DNA from: Actinotalea sp. Marseille-Q4924
GTDB lineage: Bacteria > Actinomycetota > Actinomycetes > Actinomycetales > Cellulomonadaceae
Assembly (NCBI RefSeq): GCF_916618755.1
Contig: NZ_CAKAKB010000001.1
Span: 310,001-374,000 of the forward strand
Length of the DNA stretch: 64,000 bases
Direction: 5' to 3'
In this document: in pieces, positions 35,213-43,098 of the stretch
Layout of the letters: the number at the start of each line of letters is the position of its first letter
How positions within the stretch are numbered: the stretch's first letter is position 1
Notes under the pieces: model-generated
Database searches by the model: none
What the model was told of the DNA's origin: nothing
What the model saw: the letters and a program-made list of their open reading frames with translations, nothing else
Program-made: the position numbers and the translations under genes

Positions 35213-35632
35213 ATGGGGCACACTGCGCACCTCCTCGAGCAGGACTGGACCGCCTACGGGCGCTGCGGGCACGAGCAGCCGGACACGCTGTTCGTCTCCG
35301 GGGCCGCCCAGCGCCAGGCCCGGCTCCTGTGCGGGCAGTGCCCGGTCCGGGTGGACTGCCTCGTCGACGCGCTCGACCACCGGGTGCCGTTCGGGGTCTG
35401 GGGCGGCATGACCGAGCGCGAGCGGAGGGCGCTCCTGCGCGAGCGGCCCGACGTGGTGTCGTGGCGGGCGGTCGTCGAGAGCGAGCCCGACCTCGTGGCG
35501 CCGCTCGTCCGGCGCGGTCGCTCCGTGCGCCGCCTCACCACCGGTGCGCCGGCCCACCCGGCCCAGGACGACGACGACGCAGAGGGTCGCACCGCGGCGC
35601 CCGTCGCGGCAGCGGACGGTGCCCCCGCCTGA
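35213..35632 (+). CDS. WhiB family iron-sulfur regulator (WhiB4-like by context)
   Basis: A 139-residue WhiB protein. The four [4Fe-4S] ligand cysteines are visible: one in Y-G-R-C-G-H and three in L-C-G-Q-C-P-V-R-V-D-C, followed by the G-V-W-G-G-M beta-turn and a basic R-E-R-R-A-L segment. The C-terminal 60 residues are an acidic/Ala-rich extension beyond the usual core. Divergence from a PonA2-like PBP gene is the arrangement of Mycobacterium whiB4, an oxygen/NO-responsive regulator. The symbol is not assigned because sequence alone does not separate the subclasses. Confidence 0.93.
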   Translation: MGHTAHLLEQDWTAYGRCGHEQPDTLFVSGAAQRQARLLCGQCPVRVDCLVDALDHRVPFGVWGGMTERERRALLRERPDVVSWRAVVESEPDLVAPLVRRGRSVRRLTTGAPAHPAQDDDDAEGRTAAPVAAADGAPA

Positions 35633-35643
35633 GACGGCGCGGC

Positions 35644-35649
35644 TAGGCT
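35644..35649 (+). promoter_or_regulatory. -10 box of leaderless DUF4177 gene
   Basis: TAGGCT lies six bases before the ATG at 35656. Confidence 0.5.
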
Positions 35650-35655
35650 CCACGC

Positions 35656-35820
35656 ATGGCCACCACGTGGGAGTACTCCACCGTCCCGTTGATCATCCAC
35701 GCCACGAAGCAGATCCTCGACCAGTGGGGAGCCGACGGCTGGGAGCTCGTCCAGGTCGTCCCCGGACCCGACGGCACGGGCCTGGTCGCCTACCTCAAGC
35801 GCCCCACCGGCGAGCGCTGA
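35656..35820 (+). CDS. small DUF4177-type protein
   Basis: A 54-residue protein starting M-A-T-T-W-E-Y-S-T-V-P-L, with the typical D-Q-W-G-A-D-G-W-E-L-V-Q-V block. It is the counterpart of Rv3678A, which in Mycobacterium also directly precedes a RidA gene. The function is unknown. Its stop is followed after one base by the GTG of the RidA gene, so the two are one transcript. Confidence 0.85.
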   Translation: MATTWEYSTVPLIIHATKQILDQWGADGWELVQVVPGPDGTGLVAYLKRPTGER

Positions 35821-35821
35821 C

Positions 35822-36325
35822 GTGGCGGCGGACGGCGACGCCGCAGGCGCGTCGCCCGGCACGGCCGCAGCGCGGCTGCACGAGCTGGGCCTGACCCTGC
35901 CCCCGGTCGCCGCACCCGTCGCGGCCTACGTGCCGGCGGTCCGCAGCGGCGACCACGTCTGGACGTCGGGGCAGCTGCCGCTCGTCGACGGCGCCCTGCC
36001 GGTCACCGGGGTCGTGGGCGACGGTCCCGACGCGGTCGACCCGGCCGTCGCGAAGGACCTCGCCCGGACCGCGGCGCTCAACGCGCTCGCCGCCGTCGCC
36101 GACCTCGTCGGGGACCTCGACGCGGTCGTGCGGGTCGTCAAGGTCGTGGGCTTCGTGGCGAGCGAGCCCGGCTTCACCGGTCAGCCGCAGGTCGTCAACG
36201 GTGCCAGCGAGCTGCTCGGCGACGTCCTCGGTCCCGCGGGCGTGCACGCGCGCAGCGCGGTCGGCGTGGCGGCCCTGCCGCTCGGCTCCCCGGTCGAGAT
36301 CGAGCTCGTCGTCGAGGTGCGCTAG
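35822..36325 (+). CDS. RidA/YjgF family protein
   Basis: A 167-residue protein of the RidA fold, somewhat longer than the 130-residue norm because of an Ala-rich N-terminus. Visible family blocks are W-T-S-G-Q-L-P-L, N-A-L-A-A-V, V-V-R-V-V-K-V-V-G-F-V, and a C-terminal H-A-R-S-A-V-G-V-A-A-L-P-L-G-S-P-V-E-I. The Arg of H-A-R-S is the conserved residue that binds carboxylate in imine deaminases. It may deaminate reactive enamines. It overlaps the opposing crp gene tail-to-tail by four bases (CTAG). Confidence 0.88.
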   Translation: MAADGDAAGASPGTAAARLHELGLTLPPVAAPVAAYVPAVRSGDHVWTSGQLPLVDGALPVTGVVGDGPDAVDPAVAKDLARTAALNALAAVADLVGDLDAVVRVVKVVGFVASEPGFTGQPQVVNGASELLGDVLGPAGVHARSAVGVAALPLGSPVEIELVVEVR

Positions 36326-36999
36326 CGGGCTCGCCGTTCGAGCCGCTCCATGTCGATCAGCACCAGCGCACGGCCCTCCCGCCGCACCCAGCGGCGCGTC
36401 GTGAAGTCGGCGAGCGCCTTGTTGACCGTCTCCCGCGACGCGCCGACGAGCTGCGCGAGCTCCTCCTGCGTCAGGTCGTGGGCCACCTTGACGCCGTCGT
36501 CGGTCCGCTCGCCGAAGCGGCGGGCGAGGTCGAGGAGGGCCTTCGCGACCCGGCCGGGCACGTCGGAGAAGACGAGGTCCGCCAGCGCCTCGTTGGTCCG
36601 GCGCAGCCGCCGGGCGAGCGCCTCCAGCAGGTGCTTGGCGACGGGCGGGTAGCGCTCCAGCCAGGCGATGAGCTCGTCGTGGCTGAGCTCGTAGAGGTTC
36701 GTCTCCGAGACCGCCGAGGCGGTCGCCGTGCGGGGGCCGGGGTCGAAGAGCGACAGCTCGCCGAACATCTCACCGGGACCGAGGACCGCGAGCAGGTTCT
36801 CCCTGCCGTCGTTGGACCGGCGACCGAGCTTCACCTTGCCGGCGCCGATGACGTAGAGGCGGTCGCCCGGGTCGCCCTCGTGGAACGCGGCCTGGCCGCG
36901 GGAGAGGCGCACGAGCCGCATCGATCCCAGCAGGGCCTGTGCCGCCTCGGGCTCGATGCCCGCGAACAGCGGTGCCGAGAGCACCACGTCGTCGTCCAC
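36322..36999 (-). CDS. crp: Crp/Fnr family regulator (Mycobacterium Crp-like)
   Basis: A 225-residue CRP-family regulator. The cyclic-nucleotide domain contains G-D-R-L-Y-V-I-G-A-G-K-V-K-L-G, then G-E-M-F-G-E-L-S-L-F-D and P-R-T-A-T-A-S, matching the cAMP-binding pocket. The long C helix leads to the winged helix with H-D-L-T-Q-E-E-L-A-Q-L-V-G-A-S-R-E-T-V-N-K-A-L. Length and gene neighbours match Rv3676/GlxR. It is a cytoplasmic global regulator of carbon use and redox in relatives. AAGGA precedes the GTG at 36999. Confidence 0.93.
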   Translation of the reverse strand: MDDDVVLSAPLFAGIEPEAAQALLGSMRLVRLSRGQAAFHEGDPGDRLYVIGAGKVKLGRRSNDGRENLLAVLGPGEMFGELSLFDPGPRTATASAVSETNLYELSHDELIAWLERYPPVAKHLLEALARRLRRTNEALADLVFSDVPGRVAKALLDLARRFGERTDDGVKVAHDLTQEELAQLVGASRETVNKALADFTTRRWVRREGRALVLIDMERLERRAR

Positions 37000-37075
37000 G
37001 CGTTCCGTCCTTCGTCGGGGTGTCACCGCCGGCCCTACCGGCGGGCCACGCCCATCCTGCCGCACCCGGCGCAGG

Positions 37076-37495
37076 TCAGCGAGCGTCCCCGACCGGCGAG
37101 GCGCCCAGCGGCTGCGCCGCCTGCTCGGCGAGGAGCAGCTGCGTCGTCTCCTCGATCGCCACGTCGAGGTCGTCGGCGTAGCGGGACAGCATGCGGTCCA
37201 GCCGCCGCAGCGTGGTGAGCAGGTCGACGACGTCTCCGTCGTCGCTCATCCGGATCGCCTCGGCGAGCTCCTGCGCCCGGGGCAGCAGGACGACGGCGTC
37301 GGGCACGAGCTCCCACGTGAACGCGCCGAGCGGCTCCGGCGGGGCGAACCCGGCGACGGCGAGGTCGAGCCGCGCGCGCAGGAGCCGACGCCAGTGCGAC
37401 AGCTGCGCCCGCTCCGCGCGCAGCGTGCGGCGCGCGGCACGTGCGTCGACCGTCGGGACGGCGGGTCCGACGCCGTCCACCTGGGCCAGCGCCAT
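37076..37495 (-). CDS. RsiG-like small helical protein
   Basis: A 139-residue soluble, mostly helical protein without a catalytic motif. Residues 25-48 form a helix L-R-A-E-R-A-Q-L-S-H-W-R-R-L-L-R-A-R-L-D-L that resembles the c-di-GMP-binding helix of RsiG (E-x3-S-x2-R-x3-Q-x3-D): Ser33, Arg36 and Asp44 fit, Gln is Arg40 and Glu is off by one. A second helix pair (85-125) follows. Only one motif copy is present. Relation to RsiG is a family-level inference and binding is doubtful without the Gln. GGAGG (37501-37505) serves the ATG. Confidence 0.55.
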   Translation of the reverse strand: MALAQVDGVGPAVPTVDARAARRTLRAERAQLSHWRRLLRARLDLAVAGFAPPEPLGAFTWELVPDAVVLLPRAQELAEAIRMSDDGDVVDLLTTLRRLDRMLSRYADDLDVAIEETTQLLLAEQAAQPLGASPVGDAR

Positions 37496-37664
37496 GGGGT
37501 CCTCCGTGCATATAGCGGGGCGCCGGGGCGGGCCCTGTTCTGACACGGTGATCGACGTGTGACCTGCGCTCCTTGAGCGTTGGGGCAGGATCTTCACCCC
37601 TTCGGTGCACCCGTCTCACCCTGCTGCTCCGGGACGTCCGACGGGCGGGCTCCGCCAGGGCGGT

Positions 37665-37678
37665 GACAGGGCCCTGTC
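37665..37678. promoter_or_regulatory. 14-bp perfect palindrome between RsiG-like gene and nth
   Basis: GACAGGGCCCTGTC reads the same on both strands. A second GGGCCCTGT half occurs at 37530-37538 near the start of the divergent gene. It is a candidate operator in the 250-base divergent region; no regulator is identified. Confidence 0.45.
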
Positions 37679-37733
37679 CCCACCGGTTCGGAGCGTGTCC
37701 GGGCGGGACCGCTGCCGTGTCGGGGCCCCGCCG

Positions 37734-37739
37734 TACGCT
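37734..37739 (+). promoter_or_regulatory. -10 box of leaderless nth
   Basis: TACGCT lies six bases before the GTG at 37746. Confidence 0.5.
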
Positions 37740-37745
37740 GCCCGC

Positions 37746-38465
37746 GTGCCCGCCTCGACCGACGACCGCCCCTCCCCGCTGGCGCTGACGCGCCGTGCGC
37801 GGCGCGCCGACCGCCTCCTCGCCGAGCGGTACCCCGACGCCGGCTGCGAGCTCGACTTCACGACGCCGTTCGAGCTCCTCGTCGCGACGGTCCTGTCCGC
37901 GCAGACGACCGACGTGCGGGTGAACCAGGTGACGCCCGCGCTGTTCGCGCGGTACCCGGACGCCGCGGCCCTCGCCGGTGCCGACCGCGCGGAGCTCGAG
38001 GAGCTCGTCCGCCCGACCGGCTTCTTCCGGGCCAAGACGCAGTCGCTCCTCGGGCTCGCGCAGGCGCTGGTGGAGCGGCACGGCGGCGACGTGCCGCCGC
38101 GGATGGAAGAGCTCGTGCGGCTGCCGGGCGTCGGCCGCAAGACGGCGAACGTCGTGCTCGGCAACGCGTTCGGCGTCCCCGGGCTGCCCGTCGACACGCA
38201 CGTCGGTCGGGTGGCGCGCCGGCTGGGGCTGACGGCCGAGGACGACCCGGTGGCCGTGGAGCACGAGCTCGGCGCCCTGCTGCCGCGGTCGGCGTGGGTG
38301 ATGGCGTCCCACCGCCTCATCGTCCACGGCCGGCGCACGTGCCACGCCCGGCGACCGGCGTGCGGCGCGTGCCCGCTCGCGGCCCTGTGCCCGTCCTACG
38401 GCTTGGGGGAGACCGACCCGCAGGCGGCGGCGCGCCTCGTCAAGGACGGGCCTCCGCCCCGCTGA
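37746..38465 (+). CDS. nth: endonuclease III
   Basis: A 239-residue DNA glycosylase/AP lyase for oxidised pyrimidines. V-L-S-A-Q-T-T-D is followed by the helix-hairpin-helix [10 protein letters not shown] with catalytic Lys, and P-V-D-T-H-V-G-R-V with catalytic Asp. The C-terminal [4Fe-4S] cluster C-x6-C-x2-C-x5-C is intact. GTG 37746 fits the usual N-terminus and follows a TACGCT box. Its last 26 bases overlap the converging alpha/beta hydrolase gene. Confidence 0.97.
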   Translation: MPASTDDRPSPLALTRRARRADRLLAERYPDAGCELDFTTPFELLVATVLSAQTTDVRVNQVTPALFARYPDAAALAGADRAELEELVRPTGFFRAKTQSLLGLAQALVERHGGDVPPRMEELVRLPGVGRKTANVVLGNAFGVPGLPVDTHVGRVARRLGLTAEDDPVAVEHELGALLPRSAWVMASHRLIVHGRRTCHARRPACGACPLAALCPSYGLGETDPQAAARLVKDGPPPR

Positions 38466-39369
38466 GCCCGTCCAGCCACTGGACGAGCGCCCGGGTCGTC
38501 TCCTCCGGGGCCTCCTCCGGCAGGAAGTGCCCCGCGCCGGCGACGGTCCGGAACGTGTGGGGGTTGCCGACCGCCGTGCGGGCGGCGGCGAGCGGGATGC
38601 AGCGGTCCGCGGTGCCGTGGAGCTGCAGGACGGGGACCTCGACGGGTCTGCGGACCGCCGACAGGAAGCGCTGGCCGTCGACGCGCGGCGTCGACCGCAC
38701 GAGCCAGCGCACGGTCTCCATCGCGCTGTGTGCGGCGAAGGGCACGCGGGCCGCCTCCCGGTACCGCGCGACGACGTCGTCGGGCGGCCAGCCGGGCGCG
38801 CCCCACTCGCGCAGCAGCCGGGCCACGAGGTCACCGTGGGTGAGGCGCCGTTCGGGGAACCACGGCAGCTGGGCGAGGGCGATGCGTCGCGCGGTGGTGC
38901 GGGTGAGCAGGTGCCGCGCGACGGCGGCGGTGTGCAGGGCGGCCGGGTGCGGGGCCGACAGCACGCCGACGGCGCGGGTGACGGCGGGCTGCAGCGCCGG
39001 CATGGACCAGGCGACCGTCCCCCCGACCCCGTGCCCGACGACGACGGCGCTCTGGGCGCCGAGGGAGCGCACCACACCGGCGACGTCGCGCGCCAACGTC
39101 GGCACGTCGTACCCGTGAGGAGGCTTGTCCGACGCCCCGGTGCCGCGCAGGTCCATGGCGACGGCGCGGTACCCCGCGGCGGCCAGCGCGGGGAGCTGGT
39201 GCCGCCACGCCCACCACGTCTGGGGTATCCCGTGCAGCAGCACGACGACGGGGGCCGGCCCGGCGGCGGTCTCCGGTGCGGAGGTGGCGACGTGGAAGCG
39301 TGCGCCGTTCGCCGAGACGAACTGGTGCCGCCACGGGCCGTCGACGAGCACGGCGGACGAGTCGGTCAC
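38440..39369 (-). CDS. alpha/beta hydrolase with Gly at the nucleophile position
   Basis: A 309-residue alpha/beta hydrolase closest in layout to epoxide hydrolases/haloalkane dehalogenases: oxyanion loop [25 protein letters not shown], cap domain, then G-T-A-D-R-C-I-P (acid) and G-A-G-H-F-L-P-E-E (His). The nucleophile elbow reads V-G-H-G-V-G-G, so residue 114, normally Ser or Asp, is Gly. Acid and base are retained. It may be non-hydrolytic or use another mechanism. The GTG start lies six bases from a TAGGTT box. Confidence 0.85.
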   Translation of the reverse strand: MTDSSAVLVDGPWRHQFVSANGARFHVATSAPETAAGPAPVVVLLHGIPQTWWAWRHQLPALAAAGYRAVAMDLRGTGASDKPPHGYDVPTLARDVAGVVRSLGAQSAVVVGHGVGGTVAWSMPALQPAVTRAVGVLSAPHPAALHTAAVARHLLTRTTARRIALAQLPWFPERRLTHGDLVARLLREWGAPGWPPDDVVARYREAARVPFAAHSAMETVRWLVRSTPRVDGQRFLSAVRRPVEVPVLQLHGTADRCIPLAAARTAVGNPHTFRTVAGAGHFLPEEAPEETTRALVQWLDGLSGAEARP

Positions 39370-39375
39370 CGGCCG

Positions 39376-39381
39376 AACCTA
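39376..39381 (-). promoter_or_regulatory. -10 box of leaderless alpha/beta hydrolase gene
   Basis: Minus-strand TAGGTT lies six bases before the GTG at 39369, overlapping the end of nhaA. Confidence 0.5.
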
Positions 39382-40740
39382 CCGTGCCGTCGACGCCTCC
39401 GGCGTCGCCTTGGCGACGTGCCAGCGGCCGCGGACGGTGAGCAGGACGGCGCCCAGGACGGCCGCCGTCGTGGAGCCGATGAGGATCGCCGCACGGGCGA
39501 CCTCGGCACCTTCCGCGCCGGCGAACGCGAGCTCGCTGATGAGCAGCGACACGGTGAACCCGATGCCTGCCACGCAGCCTGCCGCCACGATGTCGAGCCA
39601 GCCGAGCCCGCTGCCGAGCGGGGTCCGGGTGACCTTGGACATGAGCGCGGTGGCCAGCACGATGCCGATCGGCTTGCCGATGACGAGACCGAGCACCACC
39701 CCCTGGGCGACCGGGCTGACGGCCGCCGCGGCGAGCGACTCCGGGTCCAGCGCGACCCCGGCGGCGAAGAACGCGAAGACGGGGACGGCGAAGCCGGCGG
39801 AGACGGGACGCCAGCGGTGCTCCCAGCGCTCGGCGAGGCTGAGCTCCTCGCCCGGCGTGCTCGAGGACCCGGGACGCGCCAGTGCCGGCACCGTGAACCC
39901 GAGCAGCACGCCGGCGATGGTGGCGTGGATGCCGGACTCGTGCATGAGGACCCAGGCGAGGACCGCCAGGGGCAGCAGCACCCACAGCGGCGTGATGCGT
40001 CGCTGGACGAGCAGGCCGAACACCGCGATCGCGCCGAACGACCCCACGAGCCACAGCGGGGAGATCGAGTCGCTGTAGAACACGGCGATGACGATGATCG
40101 CGAGCAGGTCGTCCACGACGGCCAGCGTGAGGAGGAACGCCCGCAGTGCGGCCGGGAGCCCTCTGCCGAAGATCGCGAGCACGGCCACGGCGAAGGCGAT
40201 GTCGGTCGCCGTCGGGATGGCCCAGCCCCGGGTCGCGCCGCCGTCGGCGCCGAGGTTCACGGCCGTGTAGATGAGCGCGGGCACGGCCATGCCGCCGACG
40301 GCGGCGACGATCGGCAGGGCGGCCGTGGCGGGCCGGCGCAGCTCGCCGTCGACGATCTCCCGCTTGAGCTCGAGCCCGACGACGAAGAAGAAGATCGCCA
40401 GCAGGCCGTCCTTCGCCCACGTCGCCAGGCTGAGGTCCAGGTGGATGCCGAGGAGGTCGGCGGGGCCGACCACGGTGTCCCGCAGGCCCTCGTAGCTCTC
40501 GGCAGCCGCGGAGTTGGCCCACACCAGGGCGATGACGGTGCCGATGAGCAGGAGCACCCCGCCCGTCGTCTCGCTGCGGAGGGTGTCGGCGAAGTTGCGC
40601 AGCCCGCCGGGGGTGAGGGTGCGGAAGAGGCCACCGGCGAGCGTCGGCTCCGGGTTGTCCTCCGCCGGGGCGCCGGCACCGGTGGGTGGGGTGTCCTCGC
40701 GCGTCGAGGGGCGGTCGTCGGGGGCGTCGTTCCGGTCCAT
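39379..40740 (-). CDS. nhaA: Na+/H+ antiporter NhaA
   Basis: A 453-residue antiporter with about 12 transmembrane helices and a 50-residue acidic, Pro-rich cytoplasmic N-terminus. F-F-F-V-V-G-L-E-L-K-R-E marks helix 2-3, T-D-I-A-F-A helix 4, and A-V-V-D-D-L-L-A-I helix 5 with the two ion-binding aspartates; a Lys in V-I-G-K-P-I-G matches the helix 10 residue. It exchanges sodium for protons at alkaline pH. GGAGG lies four bases from the ATG. It is downstream of glnR on the same strand with 115 bases between. Confidence 0.95.
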   Translation of the reverse strand: MDRNDAPDDRPSTREDTPPTGAGAPAEDNPEPTLAGGLFRTLTPGGLRNFADTLRSETTGGVLLLIGTVIALVWANSAAAESYEGLRDTVVGPADLLGIHLDLSLATWAKDGLLAIFFFVVGLELKREIVDGELRRPATAALPIVAAVGGMAVPALIYTAVNLGADGGATRGWAIPTATDIAFAVAVLAIFGRGLPAALRAFLLTLAVVDDLLAIIVIAVFYSDSISPLWLVGSFGAIAVFGLLVQRRITPLWVLLPLAVLAWVLMHESGIHATIAGVLLGFTVPALARPGSSSTPGEELSLAERWEHRWRPVSAGFAVPVFAFFAAGVALDPESLAAAAVSPVAQGVVLGLVIGKPIGIVLATALMSKVTRTPLGSGLGWLDIVAAGCVAGIGFTVSLLISELAFAGAEGAEVARAAILIGSTTAAVLGAVLLTVRGRWHVAKATPEASTAR

Positions 40741-40855
40741 GGTTCCTCCGGGTATGCGGCAGCGGTGCCGACCAGGCTTCCCGGCGCTCCGCCCGGCAGC
40801 CTAGACGACCTCGATCAGATCGCACGTCCCGGCGGGCGCCGGGCCGTCGTCGCGC

Positions 40856-41614
40856 CTAGCTGCCGGCCGGCCCCGCCGGGACGGACGGCGCGTCGTCGGC
40901 GGCCGGGTCCTCGGCCGCCTCCGGCGCCTCGGCGCCGCGGCGCGGCTGCGGGTCGAAGCGGTAGCCGACGTTCCGCACCGTCCCGATGAGCTGCTCGTAC
41001 TCGGGGCCGAGCTTCGCCCGGAGGCGGCGGACGTGGACGTCGACGGTCCGCGTGCCCCCGAAGTAGTCGTAGCCCCAGACCTCCTGCAGCAGCTGCGCAC
41101 GGGTGAAGACGCGTCCGGGGTGCTGGGCGAGGTACTTGAGGAGCTCGAACTCCTTGTAGGTGAGGTCGAGCGGCCGGCCACGCAGGCGGGCGGTGTAGCC
41201 GCCGGCGTCGATCGTCAGGTCACCGCTGGAGATCTCCTCGACCGCGCCCGGCCCGGCGGCCGCGCCGCTGCGCTCGATGGCGAGCCGCAGCCGCGCCTCG
41301 ACCTCCGCGGGGGAGGCGTCGGCGAGGAGGAAGTCCGCGGCGCCCCACTCGCCGGTGACCACGGTGAGGCCGCCCTCGGTGAGGACGAGCACGAGCGGGA
41401 CGGTGAGCCCGGTGGCGCGCAGGAGGCGGCACGTCGACCGCGCCGCGGCGAGGTCGCGGCGCGCGTCGAGGAGGAGGACGTCGGCGTCGGGCGCGTCGAG
41501 GAGCGCCGACGGCTCCACGGGGAGCACGCGGACCCGGTGCCCGAGCAGGCCGAGCGCCGGGAGCACCTGGGCGGAGCCCCCGGCGCTGGGTGTGAGCAGC
41601 AAGAGATCCGCCAC
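40856..41614 (-). CDS. glnR: GlnR-type OmpR/PhoB family nitrogen regulator
   Basis: A 252-residue response-regulator-like protein. Residues 1-125 form a receiver-like domain opening L-L-L-L-T-P, with [25 protein letters not shown] and V-L-V-L-T-E-G-G-L. The PhoB-type winged helix contains [20 protein letters not shown] and [16 protein letters not shown]. These blocks match Streptomyces GlnR closely. GlnR is an orphan regulator of glnA, amtB and nitrogen catabolism; no sensor kinase is adjacent. AGGAGG precedes the GTG 41614. Confidence 0.9.
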   Translation of the reverse strand: MADLLLLTPSAGGSAQVLPALGLLGHRVRVLPVEPSALLDAPDADVLLLDARRDLAAARSTCRLLRATGLTVPLVLVLTEGGLTVVTGEWGAADFLLADASPAEVEARLRLAIERSGAAAGPGAVEEISSGDLTIDAGGYTARLRGRPLDLTYKEFELLKYLAQHPGRVFTRAQLLQEVWGYDYFGGTRTVDVHVRRLRAKLGPEYEQLIGTVRNVGYRFDPQPRRGAEAPEAAEDPAADDAPSVPAGPAGS

Positions 41615-41802
41615 CGGTGTTGCCTCCTGGGAACGGCTGGACCTCACGCTAGCGCGCCGACGCCCGGAGGCGGACCGGGTGCCCACGTGCGGACCGCAGC
41701 CGCGCACGCGAGCCGGTCCGGCTCCGGTCGATCTGCCACACTCTCGTCCGTGCCCGACCGTCCCGCCCCCACCGTCCCCGGACGACGGGGAGCCGTCGGC
41801 TG

Positions 41803-42537
41803 ATGGACGTGTCCACCCGCGCGGTCCTCACCGCGGGCCTCGCCGCCGGCGTCGCGGCCGCGGCCTTCGCCGGTCAGCTCCCGCTGGTCGCGGTGGCGGG
41901 CGTCCTGACCCTCTTCTTCGCGGTCGGCTGGCCGGTGCTGCTGGACCTGCCGAACCCCCTGGGCACCGGTGTGGTCATCGCGCTCGTGGGCCTCGGCTCG
42001 GTCCTCGCGGTCACCGTCAGCACCGGCGCGCCGCTGCTCTGGCTCGTCCCGACGGTGGTGGCCCTCGGCGTGCTGCTCTCGTTCCTCGCGGAGCTCCTGC
42101 GCCAGGACGGGCGGCTGCGTCTGGTGGAGTCCGTCACCGGCACGGTCACCGGGCTCCTGGTCGTCTCGGCGGCGTCCGGGTGGGTGGCGGCCGTCCGCGC
42201 CCCGGGCGACACGGCGCTCGTCATCACCGGCGCGGCGGCGCTCGCGGTGTCCGCAGCCGTCTCCGCGGTGCACCTCGGCGTCCGCACGGGGGTGCTGGTG
42301 ACGACCGTGGCCGGCGTCATCGCGGGCGCTGCGGTCGGCAGCGTCATGCCGGGGCTCTCGATCGTGCCGGGGCTGGCCCTGGGCTTCGCCACGGGACTGC
42401 TCGTGGCGGCCCTCCACGTCCTGCTCGACGGCGTCGCGAGCCTGCGCCGACCGGCGGCGTCCGTCGCCGCGATCGTCCTGCCGATCCTCGTCAGCGGGAT
42501 CCTCGTCTACGTGGTCGGCCGGATCCTCGTCGGCTGA
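41803..42537 (+). CDS. multi-pass membrane protein of unknown function
   Basis: A 244-residue protein that is almost entirely hydrophobic, with seven to eight predicted helices and short charged loops (L-R-Q-D-G-R-L-R-L near residue 100; L-R-R-P near 205). The only recognisable pattern is Gly/Ala-rich helix packing. Similar proteins are annotated as permeases in actinobacteria without evidence. It is divergent from glnR (188 bases) and converges on the DsrE gene. Confidence 0.6.
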   Translation: MDVSTRAVLTAGLAAGVAAAAFAGQLPLVAVAGVLTLFFAVGWPVLLDLPNPLGTGVVIALVGLGSVLAVTVSTGAPLLWLVPTVVALGVLLSFLAELLRQDGRLRLVESVTGTVTGLLVVSAASGWVAAVRAPGDTALVITGAAALAVSAAVSAVHLGVRTGVLVTTVAGVIAGAAVGSVMPGLSIVPGLALGFATGLLVAALHVLLDGVASLRRPAASVAAIVLPILVSGILVYVVGRILVG

Positions 42538-42551
42538 GCGGCGCCGAGCGG

Positions 42552-42959
42552 TCAGTAGACGAGCGCCTGCGCCCCCGGCCGCAGGACCTCTTCGACGAAG
42601 CTCGCCGCACCCGCGACACGCACGCCGGGCAGCACGTCGTCGGCCGTGATCCCGCGCCGCTGCGCGCACTGCGTGCACACGGTGACCCGGCCCCCGGACA
42701 GGACGACCTCGAGGAGGTCGGCGGCAGGCGTCGCGTGCTCCAGGCGGAGGTCCGCCGCTCGGCCGGGGAGGGCCAGCCACGCCGCCTCCCCGGTGAGCCA
42801 CAGGCTGACGTCGGCGCCGGCGGCGACCGCCGCGGCGCCCACCGTGAGGGCCTGGTTGCACGCCTCCGGCCGGTCGGCCCCGGACGTCGTCTTGACCACG
42901 AGGGGCCGCGGTCCCCCGAGGGGCTCGGCGGCCTGAGAGGGGCGCGGGGCGGTCGGCAT
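42552..42959 (-). CDS. DsrE/DsrF-like family protein
   Basis: A 135-residue protein with a DsrE-like fold: V-V-K-T-T-S-G-A-D-R-P-E-A-C-N-Q-A-L-T-V-G near residue 20, then W-L-T-G-E-A-A-W, and a possible reactive C-T-Q-C-A near residue 90. It may handle sulfur or peroxide in the cytoplasm; a specific role is not known. The ATG 42959 is chosen over an upstream Met that would overlap the divergent 35-residue gene. Confidence 0.75.
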   Translation of the reverse strand: MPTAPRPSQAAEPLGGPRPLVVKTTSGADRPEACNQALTVGAAAVAAGADVSLWLTGEAAWLALPGRAADLRLEHATPAADLLEVVLSGGRVTVCTQCAQRRGITADDVLPGVRVAGAASFVEEVLRPGAQALVY

Positions 42960-42978
42960 GGCCGCACTGTACGCACCG

Positions 42979-42984
42979 TAGAAT
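42979..42984 (+). promoter_or_regulatory. -10 box of leaderless 35-residue gene
   Basis: TAGAAT, close to the ideal -10, lies six bases before the ATG at 42991. Confidence 0.6.
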
Positions 42985-42990
42985 CGCCGC

Positions 42991-43098
42991 ATGGAGGCCC
43001 TGGAGATCTTCTTCATCGGACTGCTGGTCGTGGCCTCGGCGGCGATCGGCTGGTTCTCGCTGTACGTCGTCTACAAGCTGTACAAGGGACAGCGCTGA
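42991..43098 (+). CDS. 35-residue single-helix membrane protein
   Basis: A short ORF with a near-ideal leaderless promoter. The product starts M-E-A-L-E-I-F-F-I-G-L-L-V-V and has one transmembrane helix (about 5-28), ending in a basic K-L-Y-K-G-Q-R. The stop codon is directly followed by the GTG of the nitrobindin gene, so the two are co-translated. No family is recognised. The promoter, codon use and tight coupling make it a credible gene despite its size. Confidence 0.6.
   Translation: MEALEIFFIGLLVVASAAIGWFSLYVVYKLYKGQR

Noticed and set aside
37556-37560. TGTGA near crp as an autoregulatory Crp site
   Set aside because: Only one half-site; the matching TCACA at the right distance is missing.
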